From Bacteroidota bacterium (GTDB lineage: Bacteria > Bacteroidota > Bacteroidia > Bacteroidales > Lentimicrobiaceae): a stretch of 5,818 nt of DNA. The notes below the pieces were generated by a model. That model made no database searches and was not told where the DNA came from. It saw nothing but the letters and a program-made list of their open reading frames with translations. The position numbers were made by a program, and so were the translations under genes. The stretch lies in the NCBI GenBank assembly GCA_023428585.1, contig JAEYXG010000258.1:1-5818 (forward strand), read 5' to 3'. Shown here in pieces: positions 1-5,818 of the stretch (positions are counted from its first letter, which is position 1; the number at the start of each line of letters is the position of its first letter).

Positions 1-616
1 CTGTAACTGATGAGATTAGCAATGGAATAAGTGATCCCATTGTCAGGTCCAACATTAATACTTCAAGCCCAAACAGAACGCCTGCAATAGGGGCTTTGAA
101 TATACCTGCCACTGCACCTGCTGCACCACAACCAATCATTACCGTAATGGAATGATAGTCCATTCTCAGTATTCTAGCCAAGTTTGAGCCAATTGATGCA
201 CCTGTGAGCACTATTGGTGCTTCAAGCCCAACAGAACCTCCAAATCCTACTGTAATGGTACTTGAAATAAGTGAAGAGTAGTTATTGTGAGGTTTAATAC
301 GGCTATTGTTCTTTGATATTGCATAAAGAACCTTGCTGATACCGTGAGATAAGTTATCCTTGACTATATACTTGACAAACAGAACGGTAAGAATCATACC
401 AAATAGTGGATATGCCAGGTACAATAAATTCGATGCATCATGCGCAAACCCTTGGGTAAGAAAGTAGTGGGTATAGTAAACCGTGTTTTTAAGTACAACT
501 GCCGCAAGCCCGCTGATTAAACCAACGATCATGCTTAATATGTAAAGAAAATTGCGTTGACTCACGTGCTTGAGTCTCCACTTCTGCAACCTGATCAGGG
601 TAAAGTTTAACATCAT
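1..616 (-). CDS. CLC-family chloride channel/transporter, N-terminal part (3' end beyond the window)
   Basis: Inner-membrane anion channel or anion/proton antiporter of the CLC (voltage-gated chloride channel) family. About 205 codons are present; the family usually has 400-600 residues, so the second half and any CBS domains are missing because the window ends. After a basic N-terminus comes a hydrophobic helix (about residues 26-45) and a second one (about 67-86). The family's three N-terminal ion-pathway segments can be aligned: Ser-His-Gly-Ile-Ser at 90-94 (GSGIP region), Gly-Leu-Glu-Ala-Pro with the gating glutamate at E132 (GxExP region), and the FKAPIAGVLFGLE stretch ending at E185. 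Two positions differ from E. coli ClcA: His replaces the anion-binding Ser107, and Val186 stands where the inner proton glutamate (Glu203) would be. Channel versus antiporter, and the ion carried, therefore remain open. Two adjacent ATG codons (614-616 and 611-613) are possible starts; the outer one is used here. No in-frame ATG lies between it and the upstream stop at 656-658. The gene lies 73 bases downstream of lptD on the same strand with no obvious terminator between, so cotranscription is possible. Confidence 0.93.
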   Translation of the reverse strand, partial: MMLNFTLIRLQKWRLKHVSQRNFLYILSMIVGLISGLAAVVLKNTVYYTHYFLTQGFAHDASNLLYLAYPLFGMILTVLFVKYIVKDNLSHGISKVLYAISKNNSRIKPHNNYSSLISSTITVGFGGSVGLEAPIVLTGASIGSNLARILRMDYHSITVMIGCGAAGAVAGIFKAPIAGVLFGLEVLMLDLTMGSLIPLLISSVT

Positions 617-689
617 GTATGCAAAAGTATAAATTTGATAACAAGAATATAAAAATTAGTGCGGGATTATCAATAAAAGAGGAAAGAAG

Positions 690-3389
690 TTAATTATCCC
701 TAAAGTCTTTCTTGCGATTAAGTTTTAAATCCTGTAGCATTTCAGCCTTTACCTTGATATAGAAGTTCCAGCTTTTTAGGTATCCAATGGGAATCCAGTT
801 GAAGCGCATTTCCCAACAATGCAGGTCCCTGTATACGCTCATGGATGTGTATGAGAGTTTATTGCTCTCAAAGTCATAACCTGAAGTGAGGTTTACTTTC
901 CACTTTGGTGTTATATTGACATCCCCGTTAAATCCCAATGTTTGGATTAGCTTGTTGTTAAGCTTCATGGATTTGTAATCCATAAAGTCATTATATCGTA
1001 AATTATAGCTAAAGCTGAAATTCCATGCATTGTTCCAGTTGATGTAATTATCAGGTTTTTCAATGATTTCTTCCGCCTGTGCTGCCGGCATAACAACAGA
1101 GCTCGTGCTGCCTGAGCTTTTCTTTTTTCCTGAGCTGAAGTTATAGGCAAAGGAGAAGTTCCATGATGAATTCTCTTTACTGAATAACCTGTTGTTCACG
1201 TCCCATTCAAACTTATTGAGAGATCTGCCATTTTTATCTTTAATATAAGGGTCGTAGGTTGCCGAATACTGTATTTGAAGTTTCTTGAATAATGTAGTGC
1301 GGGCACTTAAGGTAAGAGGTGACCATTTTAATGAATCTCTGGCCAGATCATAGGAAGTATTGAGTGTAAAGCTTTCAATGAGCATTACTTTTTTCATTCC
1401 GGTAACGGTATCAGATTTGGAACGAACCTTCATTTCAAGATTATTGTTCAGGCTAAAGCCCACTCTTCCAGATTTGCCATCGGCCGGTGTGCCATAGACG
1501 GAGGTGTATGTGCCCTCTCCTCCAAATATTGAATAACGACGGTAATTACCGGCTGTATCTGATTGAACACTTCTATAATAGCCAAATTTAGAGGAACCAA
1601 AATCAGGACGGTATGAGAAACTTACTGATGGACGAAAAACATGTCGCAGTGCCCTGACAGGTCCTTTTTTAAATTGAACCATTCCATAGAGATTAGTATT
1701 CAATGAAGAGCTGAAGCCATACTCATGAACCGCTTTAAATCCACTTATGGTGTCAGTGCGCACGTAGCCAACAGTTGTGTCATTGCCACTGAATAAAGTG
1801 TCATTAACCCATTGTTTGTTGATGCTCATGGAATACCACCTTTCGGTGAAATCCACAGAATTGGTTAGGCTGAAATATTTGAGCACTTTTAACGTAAGGC
1901 TTACAGGAATTTTATGCTGCACTCCATTCCTGAAGCTATTCATCATGTTCCTTGTGAAAAGCAGGGAGTCATAGGTGTCGACTTCATTCCTGGCATTCAT
2001 GCTATAATTCACACTGATATTGTCATACCATTTCAGGTTTGACACTTTACCTTGTTTACGTAAGGGGAAGAACCGATTAACCGAGAGTGCAACCTCAGGA
2101 AGGGTTAGATTGACAGTTTTGTTTGATGTATTTTGGCTATGCCGCAAAGCAGTGCTAAAAGAAATCCTTTCACCGAAAGTAGTAGAATAGCTTACACTTG
2201 ATCCGAATGTGTTGGTAAGATGGTCGGATACACTAACAGGGTTGTATCTATTGAAGGTTGATGATCCGAAGTTTACACTGGCATTGAACTGGCTTTTGGG
2301 CCTTGCCTTGGGATCTTGCCTATGGCTCCAGGTTAGCCTGAAATCTCGACGGCGCTGGAAACTTGTTGTTTCCCTTACACCTGAGGTGTTGATGGCATAA
2401 TTAAAGTTGAAAGATCCGCTGTGCTTATATCTCTTCCTGTAATTGAAAATTGGTTTAATAGCCCAACTACCCCTTGAATAAATATCACCAACAAGTTTTA
2501 ATTCCATGTAGTCATTGATACCAAAGTAATATCCACCATTCTCAAGGTAAAATCCTCTATCTGTTGATTCACCGTAAGTTGGTATAAGTACCCCTGAGGT
2601 CTGTCCTCGTTTATTTGGAAATAAACCAAATGGTAGAATTAGTGGTAATGGGACATCTTCAATGGTTAGATAGGCTGGTCCGGTAACAATTTTATTATTG
2701 GGTATAACCTTGGCTTTTGTGAATTTGAGACTGAAATGAGGGTGTTCCAAATCACAGGTAGTGAATCCACCACCTCGCAGATTGGAGATGTCATTATCCA
2801 TTTTCTTGACCACATCTCCATGCAGATAACCTTGTCCTTCCTGAGTAATAATACTCCTGATAAAGCCCTTTCTTGTTTCGAAATTATACTTCATCTCTTT
2901 CGACTTGAAGGTTTGGTCTCCTTCCGAAAATTCAGGTAATCCATAGAGAACACCGGCAGAATCAGGCCGTGGCAATGCAGTAAGGATGCTGGTTTCAAAA
3001 TCAATTTCAACATAGGCCGCCTTCTGATGAATTTTTTCATACTTGATGTCAGCATCTCTATACATGAAAACCTTTTGGTTTTCCAAATCGAGACTAATGG
3101 AATCAGTAGCGCTATATTCAACCTTTGAAGTTATGGCACTTTTCTTTTTATCTTCAGAAGTGATTTTCCTGGTAGTATCTGATAATGAGATGGAATCTCC
3201 AAGATGAATTAAAAGGCTGTCAGCTATCAAAGGCTTGATTCTATTGACGGTATCAATGGTGCTTGCTGGAATAGTATCCGTTTGGGCTATCGTACTTGAA
3301 CATAAAGCAAAAAATAAAGGAAGCAAAATCCATGATAACTTCTGGATTGGCCAAAAAACAATGTGAAAATTGTACCTATTGTGCTTCAA
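690..3389 (-). CDS. lptD: LPS-assembly outer-membrane protein LptD (Bacteroidota type)
   Basis: Outer-membrane beta-barrel that, with the lipoprotein LptE, receives lipopolysaccharide from the periplasmic Lpt bridge and places it in the outer leaflet. The 899-residue product fits the Bacteroidota LptD family (E. coli LptD is 784). Residues 1-35 look like a Sec signal peptide: basic start, hydrophobic run around 19-34, likely cleavage at Ala35-Gln36. A Ser/Thr/Asp-rich spacer (about 36-88) leads to an OstA/LptA-like beta-jellyroll part (about 89-235, with the TTCDLEHPHFS segment at 210-220). The rest (about 240-899) alternates aromatic and polar residues as expected of barrel strands, and includes the conserved-looking PFGLFPNKRGQTSG stretch near 253-266. 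The final strand is followed by a basic tail ending Arg-Asp-Asn rather than in an aromatic residue. Only two cysteines remain after signal removal, C212 and C858. The start is TTG at 3387-3389, since an in-frame TAA sits directly before it and the next in-frame ATG (residue 109) would lose the signal peptide. Family assignment is firm; the exact start is less so. Confidence 0.93.
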   Translation of the reverse strand: MKHNRYNFHIVFWPIQKLSWILLPLFFALCSSTIAQTDTIPASTIDTVNRIKPLIADSLLIHLGDSISLSDTTRKITSEDKKKSAITSKVEYSATDSISLDLENQKVFMYRDADIKYEKIHQKAAYVEIDFETSILTALPRPDSAGVLYGLPEFSEGDQTFKSKEMKYNFETRKGFIRSIITQEGQGYLHGDVVKKMDNDISNLRGGGFTTCDLEHPHFSLKFTKAKVIPNNKIVTGPAYLTIEDVPLPLILPFGLFPNKRGQTSGVLIPTYGESTDRGFYLENGGYYFGINDYMELKLVGDIYSRGSWAIKPIFNYRKRYKHSGSFNFNYAINTSGVRETTSFQRRRDFRLTWSHRQDPKARPKSQFNASVNFGSSTFNRYNPVSVSDHLTNTFGSSVSYSTTFGERISFSTALRHSQNTSNKTVNLTLPEVALSVNRFFPLRKQGKVSNLKWYDNISVNYSMNARNEVDTYDSLLFTRNMMNSFRNGVQHKIPVSLTLKVLKYFSLTNSVDFTERWYSMSINKQWVNDTLFSGNDTTVGYVRTDTISGFKAVHEYGFSSSLNTNLYGMVQFKKGPVRALRHVFRPSVSFSYRPDFGSSKFGYYRSVQSDTAGNYRRYSIFGGEGTYTSVYGTPADGKSGRVGFSLNNNLEMKVRSKSDTVTGMKKVMLIESFTLNTSYDLARDSLKWSPLTLSARTTLFKKLQIQYSATYDPYIKDKNGRSLNKFEWDVNNRLFSKENSSWNFSFAYNFSSGKKKSSGSTSSVVMPAAQAEEIIEKPDNYINWNNAWNFSFSYNLRYNDFMDYKSMKLNNKLIQTLGFNGDVNITPKWKVNLTSGYDFESNKLSYTSMSVYRDLHCWEMRFNWIPIGYLKSWNFYIKVKAEMLQDLKLNRKKDFRDN

Positions 3390-3570
3390 TTATCTTAAAT
3401 TTGTGTGTTGGTTAGTCGAAAATATTCCAATAAATTCATTAACTAGTGAGTTTATTGTGTTGGTAAAGTAAATATAGTTAAGTTAAATCGTTGACTATTA
3501 ATTCATTAAAACTCTATTCAATACGCAGTTTGATGGATTGAAATAATGGTCAAAACTAATTAAAATAAAG
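3390..3570. promoter_or_regulatory. Divergent intergenic region between lptD and the amidase gene
   Basis: This AT-rich gap of 181 bases separates the 5' ends of two oppositely directed genes, so it must carry or adjoin promoters for both. It contains no convincing Shine-Dalgarno site for either gene; an A-rich stretch precedes the amidase ATG, as is common in Bacteroidota. A 10-base direct repeat, AATTCATTAA, occurs at 3433-3442 and 3500-3509. The minus strand holds a 14-codon ATG-initiated reading frame at 3439-3395 upstream of the lptD start. No strong hairpin or recognised riboswitch was seen. Confidence 0.6.
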
Positions 3571-3581
3571 ATGGAGTTAAA
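3551..3581 (-). promoter_or_regulatory. Candidate Bacteroidota-type promoter for lptD
   Basis: On the minus strand the octamer TAGTTTTG (3558-3551) matches the Bacteroidota -7 consensus TAnnTTTG. It is preceded, after a 19-base spacer (3559-3577), by TTTA (3581-3578), which matches three of the four bases of the -33 TTTG element. Transcription would begin near 3545, giving lptD a leader of about 155 bases. The upstream element falls inside the first codons of the amidase gene, so the two divergent transcripts would overlap or their polymerases compete. This is a motif match in AT-rich DNA only and could be chance. Confidence 0.3.
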
Positions 3582-4881
3582 ACGCTTTTTTTCTTTAATT
3601 ATTCTATCGGTGATGGTTTGCATTTTCTCATTGCAGGCTGAAGGGCAAAAAGTAAAAAAAGTTGTTATAGATGCAGGGCATGGTGGACATGACCCGGGAG
3701 CAGTTGGCAAGATGTCGAAAGAGAAGGATATTACTTTGTCGATAGCATTGAAGACCGGCAAGTTTATCGAGGAAAATCTCCCTGATGTGGAGGTTATTTA
3801 TACCCGTAAAACTGATGTTTTTGTTGAATTATACCGTCGTGCCAAGATAGCCAATGAGGCAAAGGCTGATCTGTTTATTTCAATACATTGTAATGCCAAT
3901 AAATCAACTACACCTTACGGGGCGGAAACTTATGTGATGGGGCTCCATAAAAGTGAAGCGAATCTTTCGGTGGCACAATTGGAAAATGCCTCTATTTTAC
4001 TTGAAGAAGACTATCATGTTAAATATGAGGGATTTGACCCAACATCACCTGAAGGGTACATATTCTTTTCCATGCTTCAAAATGCATTTCTTGATCAAAG
4101 TCTTGGGTTAGCCAGCAGTGTTCAGCAACATTTCAAGGATAGGGTCAATTTATTTGATAGGGGTGTTAAACAGGCCGGATTTCTAGTGCTTTATAAAACC
4201 ACAATGCCATCTATCTTGATTGAAACCGGATTTATCAGCAATGCCAAGGAAGAAAGAATATTGGCATCAGATGAGGGTCAAACGTATATTGCTTCAGCCA
4301 TATTTAGGGCTGTAAAAGATTATAAGAGATCAGTGGAAAAGGCACCTGCAACAGCTTCAGATCAAAAAACTGTTGCTGAGGAAGTCGTAAAACCCGTTGT
4401 TCCGAAACCTCTACCAGCCAACGATAAGGTCAAGGAAGAGCCGGTAGGCCGAATAGCTGAGGCTGGGGATAATGCAATTTTGCAGACTCAGCCGGTAACG
4501 ACTTCAGGTAATACTTCATCACAGGTAGGAAAAAATCAAGATGATGCAGGTAGTACTGTTGCTAACGGCATTAACCCCGGCTCTCAACAATCAACCCAGT
4601 CAGAACCTTCAGTGCCTTCAGTTGTTTTTAAAGTTCAGTTCCTTGTCTCAAAGTATGAAAAGAACACTTCGGGGCCTGAGTTCAAAGGTTTAAAAGGGGT
4701 TGAATACTATAGTCATAATGGATTGTTTAAATATACATACGGAAGTGAACGGACCCCTGAATCAGCTACTTTGCTGATAAAGGATTTGAATAGAGTTGGT
4801 TTCAATGATTGCTTTGTTGTTGCATTCTTTAATAATGAGAGAATTGACATTGAAGAAGCCAAGCGAATGATTAGTAATTGA
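3571..4881 (+). CDS. Secreted N-acetylmuramoyl-L-alanine amidase (Amidase_3) with C-terminal SPOR-like domain
   Basis: Zinc-dependent periplasmic hydrolase that cuts the amide bond between N-acetylmuramic acid and L-alanine in peptidoglycan, the class used in daughter-cell separation and wall turnover. Residues 1-23 form a signal peptide (Glu-Leu-Lys-Arg, then a hydrophobic run, likely cleavage after Ala23). The Amidase_3 domain spans about 29-246. Zinc ligands are H37 (DAGHGGHDPG), E51 (KEKD) and H106 (SIHCNA); the catalytic glutamate is E218 (IETGFISN). All expected catalytic residues are present. The stretch at about 122-190, between H106 and E218, contains the helical insertion that in AmiA/B/C-type enzymes can block the active site until an activator binds. 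A Pro/Ser/Thr/Gln/Glu-rich linker (about 250-350) leads to a SPOR-like domain (about 351-420), expected to bind denuded septal glycan. ATG at 3571 is the first start after the in-frame stop at 3544-3546. The next gene begins 18 bases after the stop, suggesting an operon. I give no symbol because the amiC label would be by analogy only. Confidence 0.95.
   Translation: MELKRFFSLIILSVMVCIFSLQAEGQKVKKVVIDAGHGGHDPGAVGKMSKEKDITLSIALKTGKFIEENLPDVEVIYTRKTDVFVELYRRAKIANEAKADLFISIHCNANKSTTPYGAETYVMGLHKSEANLSVAQLENASILLEEDYHVKYEGFDPTSPEGYIFFSMLQNAFLDQSLGLASSVQQHFKDRVNLFDRGVKQAGFLVLYKTTMPSILIETGFISNAKEERILASDEGQTYIASAIFRAVKDYKRSVEKAPATASDQKTVAEEVVKPVVPKPLPANDKVKEEPVGRIAEAGDNAILQTQPVTTSGNTSSQVGKNQDDAGSTVANGINPGSQQSTQSEPSVPSVVFKVQFLVSKYEKNTSGPEFKGLKGVEYYSHNGLFKYTYGSERTPESATLLIKDLNRVGFNDCFVVAFFNNERIDIEEAKRMISN
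4621..4830 (+). other. SPOR-like domain encoded at the 3' end of the amidase gene
   Basis: Residues about 351-420 of the amidase begin with a FKVQF strand, continue with a KGLKGVEYY segment and a FKYTYG strand, then a helix rich in Leu/Ala (about 394-410), and close with a CFVVAF strand. This order agrees with the beta-alpha-beta-beta-alpha-beta pattern of SPOR domains, which bind glycan strands stripped of stem peptides at division septa. Sequence identity to well-studied SPOR domains looks low, so the call rests on the pattern and on its similarity to the tail of other Bacteroidota amidases. Confidence 0.7.
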
Positions 4882-4899
4882 TTACACTAGTACTATATA

Positions 4900-5818
4900 A
4901 TGAAAACTTTCAAACTATCTCGAGAACTAAAGATTGGAATTACTGCGATGATAACAATCATTGCTTTTATATTGGGTTTTAACTATTTAAAGGGAACAGA
5001 TCTGCTGACCAAGCACCGCATATTCTTTGTCAAATATCAAAACGTTTCAGGATTAATGAAGGGTAATGCGGTTACCAGTAGCGGGTTGACTATCGGTCAG
5101 GTAGATGATATCTTTTTCAGTAAGGATAAAAACACTGAAGTCATTGTTGAATTGATAATTTCAAATGATCTTGAAATACCTGACAATTCATTTGCCCGAT
5201 TATTAAGTTCAGATTTATTAGGATCAAAAGTAATTGAAATTGACCTGGGTGACTCAAAGACATATCTGTCGCCGCGTGACACAATAAGATCTGACATCGC
5301 CATGAGCCTTCAGGAGGAGGTTAATCAAATGGTACAACCGATACTTAAGAGGGCCGGCAGTATGATGAGCAGTATTGACACTGTGATTACTGCCGTAGGA
5401 TTGGTGCTGGATGTGAAAACTCGTGCTAATTTAATGACGAGTATAGAAAGTCTAAAGAATACACTTGCCAATATTGAGAATGTTACCTACTCGGCAGACA
5501 CCCTTATGAAATCCGAAAGTACTAGATTGGCAGGTATTTTTGCGAATGTTGAATCCATTACGGCTAATTTAAAGCAAAACAATGATGAGTTAACCCGGAT
5601 AATTTCAAATGCAGCAAATATTTCAGATACTATAGCAAAATTTAATCTATCGACAACACTATCCAACCTGGAGAGATCAATAAATAATCTTACAGCAACT
5701 TCTGATAAAATATCAAGAGGAGAAGGTAATATCGGGTTATTGATTAATGATGATAAATTATATAATGAGCTTGAATCATCATCAAAACAACTTGATTTGT
5801 TGTTACAGGATATACGCT
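4900..5818 (+). CDS. mlaD: MlaD/MCE-domain lipid-transport protein (3' end beyond the window)
   Basis: Substrate-binding component of an Mla-type ABC lipid transporter, anchored in the inner membrane and reaching into the periplasm, where MCE rings guide phospholipids between membranes. The first 306 codons are present and the frame is open at the window edge. One membrane helix lies at about residues 11-28, after a short basic cytoplasmic start. The MCE domain covers about 38-117, with the typical NVSGLMKGNAV segment (48-58), GLTIGQV (62-68) and LLGSKVIEIDLG (106-117). From about 135 to 270 the sequence is helical, rich in Asn, Ser, Thr and Leu, likely forming a coiled-coil or channel-like extension; E. 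coli MlaD (183 residues) lacks one this long. A Gly-rich GEGNIGLLINDD segment (274-285) followed by LYNEL and LLLQDIR is typical of longer MCE proteins. The ATG at 4900 is the first start after an in-frame TAG at 4888-4890. Probably cotranscribed with the amidase gene. The permease and ATPase (MlaE/MlaF) are not in the window. Confidence 0.92.
   Translation, partial: MKTFKLSRELKIGITAMITIIAFILGFNYLKGTDLLTKHRIFFVKYQNVSGLMKGNAVTSSGLTIGQVDDIFFSKDKNTEVIVELIISNDLEIPDNSFARLLSSDLLGSKVIEIDLGDSKTYLSPRDTIRSDIAMSLQEEVNQMVQPILKRAGSMMSSIDTVITAVGLVLDVKTRANLMTSIESLKNTLANIENVTYSADTLMKSESTRLAGIFANVESITANLKQNNDELTRIISNAANISDTIAKFNLSTTLSNLERSINNLTATSDKISRGEGNIGLLINDDKLYNELESSSKQLDLLLQDIR

Noticed and set aside
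622..629. TACTTTTG (minus strand) as a -7 promoter box for the CLC gene
   Set aside because: It matches TAnnTTTG but sits only 5 bases before the ATG, implying a leaderless transcript, and no TTTG-like element lies about 19 bases upstream.
635..673. Inverted repeat TTGATAA / TTATCAA between lptD and the CLC gene as a terminator
   Set aside because: The arms are only 7 bases, AT-rich, separated by 25 bases and lack a following T-run in either direction; probably chance.
1777..2939. Several open frames of 63-67 codons on the plus strand inside lptD
   Set aside because: They lie wholly antisense to a long, well-supported gene, have no recognisable domains, and are expected by chance opposite a coding frame.
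3298..3303. Cys30 of LptD as a lipoprotein lipobox cysteine
   Set aside because: The preceding residues are Phe-Ala-Leu, which do not fit the [LVI][AST][GAS]C pattern; a normal signal peptidase cleavage after Ala35 is more likely, as expected for a barrel protein.
3396..3403. TAAATTTG (plus strand) as a -7 promoter box for the amidase gene
   Set aside because: The only upstream TTG (3370-3372) gives a 23-base spacer, outside the usual range, and the box is 167 bases from the start codon. The amidase promoter remains unidentified.
3491..3522. E. coli-like TTGACT with a later TATTCAAT as an amidase promoter
   Set aside because: The Bacteroidota housekeeping sigma factor does not use the E. 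coli consensus well, and the downstream element fails the TAnnTTTG pattern.
3498..3761. An 87-codon minus-strand frame across the amidase start
   Set aside because: It overlaps the signal peptide and first zinc-ligand motif of the amidase in antisense, and its translation shows no family features.
5097..5303. A 68-codon minus-strand frame inside the MlaD-like gene
   Set aside because: It is antisense to the conserved MCE domain and resembles no known protein.

Overview
The window looks like ordinary chromosomal DNA from a member of the Bacteroidota, probably a Cytophagales-type marine or soil bacterium. The evidence is an AT-rich composition, start codons without clear Shine-Dalgarno sites, the Bacteroidota form of LptD, and an Amidase_3 protein with a C-terminal SPOR-like domain followed directly by an MCE/MlaD gene. 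The genus cannot be fixed from sequence reading alone.

Layout. Two genes lie on the minus strand in the left half: a large LptD-type outer-membrane protein (3389 down to 690) and, 73 bases further downstream in the same direction, the N-terminal part of a CLC-family anion channel/transporter that runs off the left edge (616 down to 1). Two genes lie on the plus strand in the right half: a secreted N-acetylmuramoyl-L-alanine amidase (3571-4881) and, 18 bases later, an MlaD/MCE-domain protein (from 4900) that runs off the right edge. A 181-base AT-rich intergenic region (3390-3570) separates the two divergent units. It should hold the promoters for both directions, and one candidate Bacteroidota-type promoter for lptD can be seen there.

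How the genes fit together. Three of the four genes serve the cell envelope: LptD inserts lipopolysaccharide into the outer membrane, the amidase cleaves peptidoglycan in the periplasm, and MlaD-type proteins carry lipids between the inner and outer membranes. Their placement around one divergent promoter region suggests an envelope-maintenance cluster. Any shared regulation is inference. The CLC protein is an inner-membrane anion channel or antiporter with no obvious link to the others except that it lies downstream of lptD on the same strand.

I see no mobile element, CRISPR array, tRNA, rRNA or clear defence system, and no evidence of a wholly new system. The points worth a second look are details inside known families: two altered ion-pathway positions in the CLC protein, a two-cysteine LptD that could form a single inter-domain disulfide, and a TTG start for lptD directly after an in-frame stop, with a long leader.
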